Source: Sphingobacteriaceae bacterium
GTDB lineage: Bacteria > Bacteroidota > Bacteroidia > B-17B0 > Aurantibacillaceae
Direction of reading: 5' to 3'
DNA: 64,000 bases
Assembly: GCA_947480015.1 (NCBI GenBank)
Contig: CANKBS010000013.1
Location: 1 to 64,000 of the forward strand
A program made the translations under genes and the position numbers. Numbering within the stretch: position 1 is the first letter of the stretch; the number at the start of each line of letters is the position of its first letter. Positions 17,594 to 26,011 of the stretch are shown one piece after another. The notes below the pieces were generated by a model. The model saw only the letters and a program-made list of their open reading frames with translations. It had not been told where the DNA came from and did not search any database.

Positions 17594-17944
17594 ATGAATT
17601 TTGTTTTCGTTTTTATTGGCGGAGGTTTGGGCTCACTGCTCCGTTACCTCATCGGTCTGGGTTTTCAAAAAACGAATGCGAGTTTGCCTTGGTCTACGTT
17701 TATTGCTAACTTGATTGCCTGTTTAATCTTTAGCCTAGTACTGTGGCTCATGCAATCAAAGGACGTAGTTAATTCCAATCTTAAATTACTTTTGCTTACC
17801 GGCTTCTGCGGAGGCCTTAGCACCTTTTCGAGTTTTGGGTATGAAACTTTTTTGTTATTTAAACAGGATATGGCCTTTATAGCCATCATGAATATTCTTT
17901 TTAATACCTCTCTTTGCCTTCTTATTTTTTATATTTTTAAATAA
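17594..17944 (+). CDS. crcB: Fluoride ion channel CrcB/Fluc
   Basis: The 116-residue protein has four TM helices and the family landmarks GGGLGSLLRY, the central WSTFIANLIA and GFCGGLSTFSSF (phenylalanine box and sodium-site Thr/Ser). Fluc channels work as antiparallel dimers that let fluoride leave the cell. It is followed 30 bp later by the queuosine-precursor transporter, likely in the same transcript. No fluoride riboswitch is visible upstream: only about 55 bp separate it from the divergent aminopeptidase ORF, so expression is probably constitutive or controlled otherwise. Confidence 0.93.
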   Translation: MNFVFVFIGGGLGSLLRYLIGLGFQKTNASLPWSTFIANLIACLIFSLVLWLMQSKDVVNSNLKLLLLTGFCGGLSTFSSFGYETFLLFKQDMAFIAIMNILFNTSLCLLIFYIFK

Positions 17945-17974
17945 ACAATTCAGCGCCTCATAGGTTGTTTAATT

Positions 17975-18640
17975 ATGGATTTCAACAAAAGAAAAGATCT
18001 TGTTTTTATTGTCTTAGCCGGCTTTTTTGTGACCAACGCCATTGTTGCCGAATTAATTGGTGGCAAAGTGGTTGAGTTTTTCGGACTCTTTAAACAAAGT
18101 GTTGGTATCATATTATGGCCCGTTGTTTTTTTACTGACCGATTTGATTAATGAACACTATGGCAAACAAGGCGTACGAAAACTCACCTACATAACCGTTG
18201 GCTTAATTGCCTACATGTTTCTTATCATTTCTATCAGTCTGCATATTAAATCCATACCGGGCGGCCCCGTAAACGATGAAAGTTTCACCATGGTGTTTGG
18301 TCAAAGTCAGTGGATCATCTTAGGCAGCATCATTGCTTTTTTAATTTCACAGTTGGTGGATGTTTACATTTTTTGGGTGTTCAGAAATCGCACCGGTTCA
18401 AAACTTATTTGGCTGCGTGCTACAGGAAGTACCGTCATCAGTCAGCTTTTTGATACCTTTTTAGTACAATACATTGCCTTTGTATTGCCCGGTAAATGGA
18501 CCATGGATCAATTTACCACCAATGCCGCATGGGGCTATTCGTTTAAACTGCTGATAGCCTTTTGTTTGATTCCCTTTATCTATTTCGGTCATTTTGCCAT
18601 CAACAAATACATGGGGCATGGTAAAACACAGGAGGAATAA
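17975..18640 (+). CDS. yhhQ: Queuosine precursor transporter, YhhQ/VUT family
   Basis: The 221-residue inner-membrane protein has about six TM helices. Recognisable family pieces are the N-terminal FVTNAIVAELIGGKVV, the acidic motif FLLTDLINEHYGKQ and GSTVISQLFDTFLVQYIAF. YhhQ proteins import queuosine precursors such as preQ0 or preQ1, which tgt (8260 in this window) inserts into tRNA. No queC, queD, queE or queF gene is in the window, so salvage from outside is a reasonable but unproven inference. It sits between crcB and the rhomboid gene, all on the plus strand. Confidence 0.9.
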   Translation: MDFNKRKDLVFIVLAGFFVTNAIVAELIGGKVVEFFGLFKQSVGIILWPVVFLLTDLINEHYGKQGVRKLTYITVGLIAYMFLIISISLHIKSIPGGPVNDESFTMVFGQSQWIILGSIIAFLISQLVDVYIFWVFRNRTGSKLIWLRATGSTVISQLFDTFLVQYIAFVLPGKWTMDQFTTNAAWGYSFKLLIAFCLIPFIYFGHFAINKYMGHGKTQEE

Positions 18641-18693
18641 GCATTTAATTATGTTCATTCCGTGTCTTTTATTTAAACCTATGAATTTAAATT

Positions 18694-18701
18694 TATCTTT
18701 G
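18694..18701 (+). promoter_or_regulatory. -7 box for rhomboid gene (TATCTTTG)
   Basis: Exact TAnnTTTG match 13 bp before the ATG. A run TTTT about 23 bp upstream is only a weak -33 candidate. Confidence 0.45.
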
Positions 18702-18714
18702 GCTTAAAATTAAA

Positions 18715-19347
18715 ATGATTACCTACGCTTTTATTGCCATTATCATCGTTTTTTCGGTTTACTGTTTTAACGATAGAAATGCAATGGCCAAATATTTGTT
18801 TCATCCCTACTCTATTTATCACAACAAGGAACACTACCGCTTTTTAACGCATGCCTTTATTCATGGTGATTTCATGCACCTTGCCTTTAATCTCATTGCT
18901 TTTTATAGTTTTGGGTCTGCCCTCGAAAATCATTTCTTTCCCCAATTATTTGGCGAAAAACTCGGAAAACTCTATTACATCCTATTATTCACCGGTGGCA
19001 TTTATGCCGCTTCATTAACTGAATATTTCCGAAACAAAAACAATCCCAGTTATTCTTCCTTAGGGGCCTCAGGTGCTGTTTCGTCTATTATGTTTTGTTG
19101 TATCATGGTAAGTCCACTCAGTCAAATTTCCCTATTTTTCTTTCCCATGCAAGGTTGGATTGCCGGTGCCTTATTGCTTGGGGTAAGCTATTACCTTATC
19201 CGACGAAAAAAAACAAGTTCTTATTCGGATAATATTAGTCACGAATCGCATTTCTGGGGTGCTTTGTTTGGCGTGGGGTTTATTTTAGTCTTAAAACCAG
19301 CCCTCTTGAAACACTTTATTAGTCAGGTTTTCAGCGCCTTTGCTTAG
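18715..19347 (+). CDS. Rhomboid family intramembrane serine protease
   Basis: The 210-residue membrane protein has six or so TM segments. The rhomboid signatures are HGDFMHLAFNL (HxxxN in TM2), SSLGASGAVSS (catalytic Ser in GxSG) and a late catalytic His in ESHFWGALFG. The chemistry is cleavage of membrane proteins within the bilayer by a Ser-His dyad. Its substrate is unknown; roles in membrane-protein quality control or surface-protein release are known elsewhere. It has its own -7 box and is convergent with the MazG-like gene, whose terminator lies between them. Confidence 0.92.
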   Translation: MITYAFIAIIIVFSVYCFNDRNAMAKYLFHPYSIYHNKEHYRFLTHAFIHGDFMHLAFNLIAFYSFGSALENHFFPQLFGEKLGKLYYILLFTGGIYAASLTEYFRNKNNPSYSSLGASGAVSSIMFCCIMVSPLSQISLFFFPMQGWIAGALLLGVSYYLIRRKKTSSYSDNISHESHFWGALFGVGFILVLKPALLKHFISQVFSAFA

Positions 19348-19352
19348 GTCAT

Positions 19353-19380
19353 AAAAAAACCGAATCTTCTACCTTCGGCT
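19353..19380 (-). terminator. Intrinsic terminator of the Skp/MazG operon
   Basis: On the minus strand: CCGAA, nine-base loop, TTCGG, then seven T. It lies just past the stop of the MazG-like gene, in the right orientation. The stem is short (5 bp). Confidence 0.55.
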
Positions 19381-19404
19381 CTATAAGCTATTAAATTTTG
19401 TAAT

Positions 19405-19797
19405 TTATTTATCTAAAATCATTTTAATATTCGGCTTAAAATACAAGGTTGATTTAAGGATTTTCCCGTCTTCCCGATAAATAGGCTGACCTTTTTCATC
19501 GAGTTTACTCATGTTACTGCGGTGAATTTCATCGTATACTTCTTCTATTTTATGCTGCAATCCGTGTTTTAAAATGGTGCCGAATAAAATGTATAACTGA
19601 TCTCCCAATGCATCGGCAATTTCAACAATATCGCTGTTTTTGCAGGCATCCAAATACTCGTCATTCTCTTCTTTAATTAAATTGTAACGTAAGGTATAGT
19701 CTTTTTCTTCAATCAATCTAATGTCATCGCCATTTCCAATCTTAAACACATTGTGAAACTCTTCAACCGATTTTATTTTTTCATGAAGTTTGCCCAT
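19405..19797 (-). CDS. MazG/PRA-PH-like nucleotide pyrophosphohydrolase
   Basis: The 130-residue all-alpha protein carries the metal-binding pattern of the MazG/phosphoribosyl-ATP pyrophosphohydrolase superfamily: KEENDEYLDA (ExxE) and EIADALGDQLYILFGT (ExxD). The C-terminal MSKLDEKGQPIYREDGKI stretch is typical of the small house-cleaning members. It probably hydrolyses a nucleoside triphosphate or ADP-ribose-like substrate to a monophosphate and pyrophosphate. It starts 3 bp after the Skp-like gene and is followed by a terminator. Not part of histidine synthesis by context. Confidence 0.85.
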   Translation of the reverse strand: MGKLHEKIKSVEEFHNVFKIGNGDDIRLIEEKDYTLRYNLIKEENDEYLDACKNSDIVEIADALGDQLYILFGTILKHGLQHKIEEVYDEIHRSNMSKLDEKGQPIYREDGKILKSTLYFKPNIKMILDK

Positions 19798-19800
19798 GCC

Positions 19801-20457
19801 TTATTTTTTTATTTTCTTTTGTTTGTATTGTTTGTTTAACTCGCCAATCACTTCATTGGTGACTTCAAGTGTGGTATTACCTAATAACATACTTGGGATG
19901 GCCTCACTATAGGAAAGAATGTAATCGTATTTGCCGTTATTCCATTTGATAAGGAAATCACGTACACTTTTTTGAAAGTTGCTGTTTTTAGTACTGATAT
20001 CCATCGACAAATTATCCATTTGTAATTGTTTGTTGGAGGCTTCTGTTTCGAGAGCCTGAATTTCTCTGGCCTTTGCTTCTAATTCAGCTTGTGAAGCGAT
20101 GCCCGCTTTTTGTGAATTTTGAAATTCTTCAACTTTACGTTGATATTGCATGTTTAAACTTTCCATGCTGGCTTCGATATTTACTTTTCGGCGCTTGGTT
20201 TCAGAAACCAAATCACCAATTTCAAGACTCTCTTCGTTTAATTGATCGATGTCTACAAAAGCAATTTTTCCAGTTGGCACATTTCCAACCTGCTCCACAT
20301 GCGTGGATTCCGTTTTAACCTTCCCTTCTTTTTCCGATTCCTTTATGCTTTCGATTGACTCAACTTTTATTGGGGATTCGGCTGAATAAACTTTGTAAAA
20401 CAAAATAGCTACCGCAGCAACCAATAATACATTTACTCCTAGTAAAATTCTATTCAT
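19801..20457 (-). CDS. OmpH/Skp-like periplasmic coiled-coil protein
   Basis: The 218-residue protein has an N-terminal hydrophobic segment (about 4-22), an acidic Lys/Glu/Ser linker, then a Skp-type region beginning TGKIAFVDIDQLNEES. Long heptad-rich helices follow (KRRKVNIEASMESLN to KQLQMDNLSMD) and a C-terminal strand/helix end (YDYILSYSEAIPSMLLG). Skp-like chaperones hold outer-membrane proteins in the periplasm. The N-terminal segment has no clear cleavage site, so it may be membrane-anchored. It has a well-formed promoter and is co-transcribed with the MazG-like gene. Confidence 0.8.
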   Translation of the reverse strand: MNRILLGVNVLLVAAVAILFYKVYSAESPIKVESIESIKESEKEGKVKTESTHVEQVGNVPTGKIAFVDIDQLNEESLEIGDLVSETKRRKVNIEASMESLNMQYQRKVEEFQNSQKAGIASQAELEAKAREIQALETEASNKQLQMDNLSMDISTKNSNFQKSVRDFLIKWNNGKYDYILSYSEAIPSMLLGNTTLEVTNEVIGELNKQYKQKKIKK

Positions 20458-20476
20458 TATAAATTTAAAATATGTA

Positions 20477-20507
20477 CAAATATAAAACTAGCTGTTGGCA
20501 TAAGCAA
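20477..20507 (-). promoter_or_regulatory. Predicted promoter for Skp/MazG operon
   Basis: Minus strand: TTG, 20 bases, TATATTTG. Both boxes and the spacing fit the Bacteroidota consensus. It lies between the HTTM gene stop and the Skp-like ATG, which makes the latter an independent transcription unit. Confidence 0.65.
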
Positions 20508-20510
20508 TAC

Positions 20511-21641
20511 CTATTTATGCAACGGCCTTTGCAATTCTATTTCTTTAACACCCAAGGCGTTTTCTTCAAGCACACACTTGTAAATACTGTTAAATGTTCT
20601 TTGGTCGGGAAAATAGGGCGCATTTAAGGAGGCTAAACTCCAGGCAGTGATATCAAGATAATACGCCGAATTGCGTTTCACGACAAAATAAAACTGCTCA
20701 GTTTTGATTTTTTTTAGCGCATCAGGGCCTAATTTTAATTCAACTTGTTTATTGCCGCCACTTCTGAAATTAGAGGATAAAAAATCTGGCCAATACCCTC
20801 TTTTATTAAAAAAAGGCAAAATAATACAGACCAGTAAAACAAGATAAAAAAGTGGTAATTGAACTAAAAAAGTTGGACTAAAGTATTGTTGCTTTGTTTT
20901 GCCGGAAAACAACAAAAACAAAATAATTATATATGAAAAATTGGCAAACCATTCGGCATAGTTTAACTGGAGTTTTGATGGGAATAAAAAAACAAGTAAA
21001 CTTATGTGCAGCAGCACTCCTAAGGTAATTGCTAAGTAACGAATCGGAGCAATCATCAAACCAATTCCTATAAACATAAGTAAATACGGCACTACCACCC
21101 CAAGTCGTATAAAAAAGGAAAATTGCCGATCGCTCACAAATACGTGTAATGGGGCAATAATTTGTCTGAACTCATTCTCCACAAAAAATGCATTTAACTG
21201 ACTTAATCCGCAAAAAAAATAAACGGAAGAGAAAATAAGTTGGAGTAAAATAAAATACGAAGTGAATTTATTCGAATCATCCACGCGTCCATCATAAAAA
21301 ACAAACACCAGCAGCAAAAAACAATAGGTGTAAAACCAAGGTTGACATCGGTTAATATCGAATAAAATCCACAAGGTAGACAGAAATAAAAATAGCACCA
21401 GCAGTAGCCGATGCCTTTTAAAGAGAATGGAGCCTAGTAACAATACTACGGCTAGAACCACAAATAAATAATCAAATGGTGCGCTTAATAGCTGCTCATT
21501 AAAAATTCCAGCATAGGGAAAACTGCGTTCGCCGGCCCATAAACTCAAACTTAGAAAAAAGGAAATAAGTAACGACACGACAATGGTAATTCGAATGTGC
21601 AACATACGCTGCGGAATAGAAAATTGTAATCCGTTTATCAT
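20511..21641 (-). CDS. Polytopic membrane protein, HTTM-like
   Basis: The 376-residue protein has about eight to ten TM helices and a C-terminal soluble tail of about 90 residues. The segment FDINRCQPWFYTY and the overall layout recall HTTM proteins, the family of vitamin-K-dependent carboxylase-like membrane domains, but I see no carboxylase catalytic Lys that would support that activity. The function is unknown. Its ATG overlaps the stop of the NlpC/P60 gene (ATGA), so the pair is translationally coupled and may act together at the envelope. Confidence 0.6.
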   Translation of the reverse strand: MINGLQFSIPQRMLHIRITIVVSLLISFFLSLSLWAGERSFPYAGIFNEQLLSAPFDYLFVVLAVVLLLGSILFKRHRLLLVLFLFLSTLWILFDINRCQPWFYTYCFLLLVFVFYDGRVDDSNKFTSYFILLQLIFSSVYFFCGLSQLNAFFVENEFRQIIAPLHVFVSDRQFSFFIRLGVVVPYLLMFIGIGLMIAPIRYLAITLGVLLHISLLVFLFPSKLQLNYAEWFANFSYIIILFLLFSGKTKQQYFSPTFLVQLPLFYLVLLVCIILPFFNKRGYWPDFLSSNFRSGGNKQVELKLGPDALKKIKTEQFYFVVKRNSAYYLDITAWSLASLNAPYFPDQRTFNSIYKCVLEENALGVKEIELQRPLHK

Positions 21642-22255
21642 GATTCTTTGATCTTTCCAGCACAGAAAAAATATTTTTTATAGTAAGCCTCTTCAATACT
21701 ATTTACAATCACCCCCTTGCTGGTGCTTGAATGAACAAAATAGTTCTTTTTTAAAAACACCCCTACATGCGAAATGCTGGTACCATTTATTTTAAAAAAG
21801 AATAAATCCCCCTCCTTTGCATCTTCGGGAGCTATTTTATAACACTTTGCATAAAGGTCGCCGCTTGAACGAGGGATTTTTTTGTGATAAACCTCATCAT
21901 AAAGAATATTCGTAAAACAACTGCAATCAACTCCCGACTTTTGGCAACCTCCATACTGGTAAGGTACACCGTACCAATCAAGAATAAAAGAATATAAAGT
22001 ACTTTTTTTTATTTGCTCTTTTGTTAAACCCAATTTTGATTGTAATTCGTCCTGAGCATTCGTTTTACCGGTGGCCCCTTGGCTGCTTTGTTTTTCTTTA
22101 ACCGGCTTATTAGAGGTGATTTTGGGCTTCTCCTTTTGCACGGCAACACGTTCGTTTTTTGTATGCTTACATGATACAAACCAGAAAATAGCAAGTAAAA
22201 CAACTCTATTTTTTAAATAAGTCCGGCTCAAAGTTCTTAAATATACAGTTAACAT
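21638..22255 (-). CDS. NlpC/P60 family lipoprotein (cell-wall peptidase)
   Basis: An N-terminal signal ends in the lipobox FWFVSC, a Lys-rich linker follows, and then an NlpC/P60 domain (about 95-205). The catalytic Cys lies in GGCQKSGVDCSCF, the His in ISHVGVFL and a further polar site in YFVHSSTSKGV. These enzymes cut D-Glu-meso-DAP or related bonds in peptidoglycan peptides. The usual DCSGF is DCSCF here. The track start (22297) is less likely than ATG 22255, which gives a compact lipoprotein signal. Divergent from the E1 dehydrogenase gene and overlapping the HTTM-like gene. Confidence 0.88.
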   Translation of the reverse strand: MLTVYLRTLSRTYLKNRVVLLAIFWFVSCKHTKNERVAVQKEKPKITSNKPVKEKQSSQGATGKTNAQDELQSKLGLTKEQIKKSTLYSFILDWYGVPYQYGGCQKSGVDCSCFTNILYDEVYHKKIPRSSGDLYAKCYKIAPEDAKEGDLFFFKINGTSISHVGVFLKKNYFVHSSTSKGVIVNSIEEAYYKKYFFCAGKIKES

Positions 22256-22374
22256 AGCCTGTAAATGTGGCCACTGAAAGCAATTGTATACAATCACCTG
22301 TTAATTTAATTTTAAATAATAATTATGTCTTTTTGAGCCGAAAAACCCTAATTTTAAACAATTATAGACCAACA

Positions 22375-24468
22375 ATGGAAGACCTTTCCTTAAAAACAAC
22401 GAATTTGAAGACCAAGATACCTCTCGATATTTTAAAAAAAGCATTCGAAGTGATGTGCACAGCAAAAAGCATGACCGAGTTGTTTGAATTAAACAAAGAG
22501 GTAACTGCCAAATACGTGCATGCCACCAGCCGCGGTCACGAAGCCGTGCAGATTGCCTTAGGTTTGCAATTACTCCCTCAGGATTTTTTAAGTGCCTACT
22601 ACCGTGACGACAGTGTTTTATTGAGCATTGGCATGACGCCATTTGAATTAATGTTGCAATTGTTGGCTAAACGCAATGATCCCTTTTCAGGCGGAAGAAC
22701 TTATTATTCGCACCCAAGTTTGCGTCGAGATAACATGCCAAAAATCCCTCACCAATCGAGCGCTACCGGCATGCAGGCTATTCCAACAACCGGCATTGCC
22801 ATGGGCTTGCAATACCTCGAAAAAACAGGCTTGTCGGCCGATTTTAAGGGGTTTAATCCCATTGCCGTTTGTTCCTTGGGCGACGCCAGTTGCACCGAAG
22901 GTGAAGTGTCGGAGGCCTTTCAAATGGCTGCTCTAAAACAATTACCCATTTTATTTTTTGTTCAAGATAACGAATGGGACATTAGTGCCCATGCACGTGA
23001 AATTCGCGCACAAGACATAGCCGAATTTGCCCGCGGTTTTAAAGGCATTGAAACAAAAACCATTGATGGATCCGATTTTATTTTAAGTTACAATACGCTC
23101 AAAGATTTTATTGAAATTATCCGCAAAGAGCGCCGGCCCATGTTAATTCACGCCAAAGTTCCTCTGCTTAATCACCATACCAGTGGTGTGCGAAAAGAAT
23201 GGTACCGCGACGACTTGGCGGAAGCAGAAAAAAAAGACCCCTTGCCACGTTTACGCAATCAGTTAATTATTGCAGGCATGGATGCTTCTGAGATAAAAGC
23301 CATTGAAGAAAATGCTAAGATTCTAGTCGAGGCTGATTACCAAAAAGCCTTGCTGGAAGAGGATCCAAGACCTGAAGATCTTTTTGATTACGAATTTGCT
23401 CCCACCCCTATTACCGAAGAAAAAGGTGAACGTAGTCCGGCCGGCAAACAGCCAACCGTTATGGTCGACAGCGCCTTATTTGCCATCAGAGAATTAATGG
23501 TTAATCATCCCGAATGCCTGGTTTACGGCCAGGATGTGGGTGCGCGACTTGGCGGTGTGTTTAGAGAAGCGGCCACATTAGCCCAACAATTTGGCGATCA
23601 CCGCGTGTTTAACACGCCTATTCAAGAAGCGTTTATTGTGGGATCAACCGTAGGAATGAGTGCGGTTGGGCTTAAACCCATTGTAGAGGTTCAGTTTGCC
23701 GATTATATTTGGCCGGGCCTCAACCAATTATTTACCGAAGTAAGTCGCTCGTGTTATTTATCTAATGGCAAATGGCCGGTGAGTATGATTTTACGTGTGC
23801 CAATTGGCGCCTATGGCAGCGGCGGCCCCTATCACTCGAGCAGTGTAGAAAGTGTGTTAGCTAATATCCGAGGAATTAAAATTGCTTATCCGAGTACCGG
23901 TGCCGATTTAAAGGGATTATTAAAGTCGGCTTATTATGATCCTAATCCGGTAGTCATACTCGAACACAAAGGTTTATACTGGAGTAAAATAAAAGGAACC
24001 GAGGATGCTAAAACCATTGAGCCCGATGAAAATTATGTGATTCCATTTGGGAAGGCACGCTTGGTGATAGAAGCCGAACAGACACAAATTAATTCAGGAA
24101 ATTCGATGTGTGTGATCACTTACGGCATGGGCGTATATTGGGCCAAAGCTGCAGCTAAAAATTTTGAAGGAAGTATTGAAATTCTTGATTTACGCACCAT
24201 TTCACCCATTGATGAAACCGCTATTTTTGAAAGTGCCCGTAAACATGGAAAAATAATGGTTTTAACGGAAGAGCCCGTGTTTAATGGCTTTTCTCAGAGT
24301 ATTGCAGCCCGAATTTCAGAAAATTGTTTCGAATACCTGGACGCTCCTGTGAAAGTTGTTGGCGCCGAAAATTTACCGGCCATTCCTTTAAACTCTACGC
24401 TGGAAAAAACCATGCTGCCTAATGCCGAAAAAGTAGAAGTAGCGATGCGCGCGTTATTAGATTACTAA
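22375..24468 (+). CDS. Fused E1 alpha/beta 2-oxoacid dehydrogenase (TPP)
   Basis: The 697-residue cytosolic enzyme joins E1-alpha (about 1-330) and E1-beta (about 350-690) in one chain. The alpha half has the TPP/Mg site CSLGDASCTEGEVSEAF ending in QDNEWD. The beta half has VYGQDVGARLGGVF, NTPIQEAFIVG, and VEVQFADYIWPGLNQL. This fits the branched-chain 2-oxoacid (2-oxoisovalerate) dehydrogenase E1 type of Bacteroidota, which decarboxylates the oxoacid and acylates E2 lipoate. lipA, needed for that lipoate, is at 62144. The track start at 22267 overlaps the NlpC gene region; ATG 22375 (MEDLSLKTT) fits better. A terminator follows. Confidence 0.9.
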   Translation: MEDLSLKTTNLKTKIPLDILKKAFEVMCTAKSMTELFELNKEVTAKYVHATSRGHEAVQIALGLQLLPQDFLSAYYRDDSVLLSIGMTPFELMLQLLAKRNDPFSGGRTYYSHPSLRRDNMPKIPHQSSATGMQAIPTTGIAMGLQYLEKTGLSADFKGFNPIAVCSLGDASCTEGEVSEAFQMAALKQLPILFFVQDNEWDISAHAREIRAQDIAEFARGFKGIETKTIDGSDFILSYNTLKDFIEIIRKERRPMLIHAKVPLLNHHTSGVRKEWYRDDLAEAEKKDPLPRLRNQLIIAGMDASEIKAIEENAKILVEADYQKALLEEDPRPEDLFDYEFAPTPITEEKGERSPAGKQPTVMVDSALFAIRELMVNHPECLVYGQDVGARLGGVFREAATLAQQFGDHRVFNTPIQEAFIVGSTVGMSAVGLKPIVEVQFADYIWPGLNQLFTEVSRSCYLSNGKWPVSMILRVPIGAYGSGGPYHSSSVESVLANIRGIKIAYPSTGADLKGLLKSAYYDPNPVVILEHKGLYWSKIKGTEDAKTIEPDENYVIPFGKARLVIEAEQTQINSGNSMCVITYGMGVYWAKAAAKNFEGSIEILDLRTISPIDETAIFESARKHGKIMVLTEEPVFNGFSQSIAARISENCFEYLDAPVKVVGAENLPAIPLNSTLEKTMLPNAEKVEVAMRALLDY

Positions 24469-24492
24469 CTGGGTGATTGTATGTTTTAGAAT

Positions 24493-24524
24493 GGGCTTGC
24501 AGCTTTGGTTCAACAAGCCCTTTT
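24493..24524 (+). terminator. Intrinsic terminator after the E1 gene
   Basis: GGGCTTG, 14-base loop, CAAGCCC, then TTTT. It lies 24 bp past the E1 stop, between convergent genes. Confidence 0.75.
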
Positions 24525-24534
24525 AATTTTATCC

Positions 24535-24891
24535 TTATTCTCCAATATGCAGGGCTTCTTTTTTAGCCAGCAACTGATCATTCGATTCAATAACGTCTTC
24601 ATCCTTAATACAGCAATCAACCGGACAAACGGCAGCACACTGCGGTTCATCATGAAAACCCACACACTCGGTGCATTTATCACTCACAATAAAATAAACA
24701 TCCATATTTTTAGGCGTTTGCGGTTCATCGGCACCAACCTCAACACCACTGTTCTGTCCTTTATATTTGCCTGCCAAGGACGTTCCGTCGGCGTAGCGCC
24801 ATTCGGCACCACCTTCATAAATGGCATTATTCGGACATTCAGGCTCACAAGCCCCGCAATTTATGCACTCATCTGTAATTATTATTGCCAT
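24535..24891 (-). CDS. Two-[4Fe-4S] ferredoxin
   Basis: The 118-residue ferredoxin has one cluster motif [12 protein letters not shown] near the N-terminus and a second [21 protein letters not shown], with a spaced insertion, the arrangement of bacterial Fd with an extended loop. It carries low-potential electrons for unidentified partners. The track start (24930) adds an unlikely 13-residue leader; ATG 24891 ([11 protein letters not shown]) is the standard ferredoxin start. The overlapping plus-strand ORF (24505-24915) is its shadow. It is divergent from the LuxC-like gene, a pairing I recall as recurrent in Bacteroidota. Confidence 0.93.
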   Translation of the reverse strand: MAIIITDECINCGACEPECPNNAIYEGGAEWRYADGTSLAGKYKGQNSGVEVGADEPQTPKNMDVYFIVSDKCTECVGFHDEPQCAAVCPVDCCIKDEDVIESNDQLLAKKEALHIGE

Positions 24892-24958
24892 TTTTTTTGT
24901 AGTTTTGTTCTCTAATTTTAAGGCTTCCAATAGATCGTACCCTTATTAAATTAGTTTG

Positions 24959-24993
24959 CAAATATACGACCTAATCTATGACTTTAAAACAAA
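24959..24993 (-). promoter_or_regulatory. Predicted promoter for ferredoxin gene
   Basis: Minus strand: TTTG, 23 bases, TATATTTG. The -33 box lies inside the start of the divergent LuxC-like gene. Transcription would start near 24953, giving a leader of about 60 bases. Confidence 0.5.
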
Positions 24994-26003
24994 GAATTGA
25001 TGCTTTTGTTCAGGTGGGCAAGTTCATTAACCGACATTATTCAGGAACACCCCTCGACTCCGAAAGCAAGATGCACGAAGGATTAGAGCAACTAATTGAA
25101 GCTGCTCACATTTACAATAATTGGTTTATTCCAAAATATGTTAATACCGCCATTTTTAACATCGGTAGTTTTTTAGGAGAGGAGGCCCTCGCAACATTTA
25201 CCATCGGTTTGCCTGAAAAAAAAGCTAAAACCGTTGCCATTATTTGTGCCGGTAATATTCCCCTGGTTTGTTTTCACGATGTGATGTGTGTGCTTTTGAG
25301 TGGCAACAAGGCTCTAATTAAAATGTCGAGCGATGATAATGTGCTACTCCCCTTCTTCTTAAAACTTCTAACACACTACGAAGCGCTATTTGAAGATTTT
25401 ATATTATTTGCCGATGGCAAACTGAGTAACTTTGATGCCATCGTTGCTACTGGTAGCGACAATACAGCGAGTCACCTTCATTATTATTTCGGGAAGTACC
25501 CCAACATTATTCGTAAAAGCCGCACATCGGTGGCTGTTCTAAATGGCGCTGAAAGCGATGAAGACCTGAAAAAATTAGGAGCGGATATCTTTCAATACTT
25601 TGGCTTGGGTTGTCGCAATGTGAGTAAACTTCTGGTTCCCGAAAATTATAAATTTGACAAACTTTTCGAGGCCATCGTTGATTTTGGAGAAGTGGTGAAT
25701 AATAAAAAATATGGCAATAATTACGATTATCATCGCGCCATTTATTTACTTGAGTCGTTGCCTTTTTTAGATAATAATTTTATCATGATCCGCGAAAATA
25801 CCGACCTACATTCACCGGTTGGCGTACTTTATTTTCAGCGCTATAAAAACGAATCAGAAGTTAAGAATTATTTAGATGCGCAAAAAGATCATATACAGTG
25901 CATTGTAGGACATAAACAGGTGCCTTTTGGTTATTCACAGCGCCCTGTTATAAGTGATTTTGCTGACAATGTTAATACTCTGGAATTTTTAGTAAATTTA
26001 TAA
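24978..26003 (+). CDS. LuxC-type acyl-CoA reductase
   Basis: The 341-residue cytosolic protein resembles the LuxC branch of the aldehyde dehydrogenase superfamily, which reduces acyl-CoA or acyl-thioesters to aldehydes with NADPH. The catalytic Cys is in YFGLGCRNVSKLL. A Rossmann-like segment KTVAIICAGNIPLVCFHD precedes it, and IVATGSDNTASHLHYYFG is family-typical. No luciferase genes are present, so the aldehyde is made for another purpose. Divergent from the ferredoxin and followed 8 bp later by a type-B T9SS cargo gene. Confidence 0.9.
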   Translation: MTLKQRIDAFVQVGKFINRHYSGTPLDSESKMHEGLEQLIEAAHIYNNWFIPKYVNTAIFNIGSFLGEEALATFTIGLPEKKAKTVAIICAGNIPLVCFHDVMCVLLSGNKALIKMSSDDNVLLPFFLKLLTHYEALFEDFILFADGKLSNFDAIVATGSDNTASHLHYYFGKYPNIIRKSRTSVAVLNGAESDEDLKKLGADIFQYFGLGCRNVSKLLVPENYKFDKLFEAIVDFGEVVNNKKYGNNYDYHRAIYLLESLPFLDNNFIMIRENTDLHSPVGVLYFQRYKNESEVKNYLDAQKDHIQCIVGHKQVPFGYSQRPVISDFADNVNTLEFLVNL

Positions 26004-26011
26004 CGTTTTGT

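Noticed and set aside
24505-24915. 136-residue plus-strand ORF opposite the ferredoxin
   Set aside because: The minus strand encodes a clear two-cluster ferredoxin; this ORF is its shadow.
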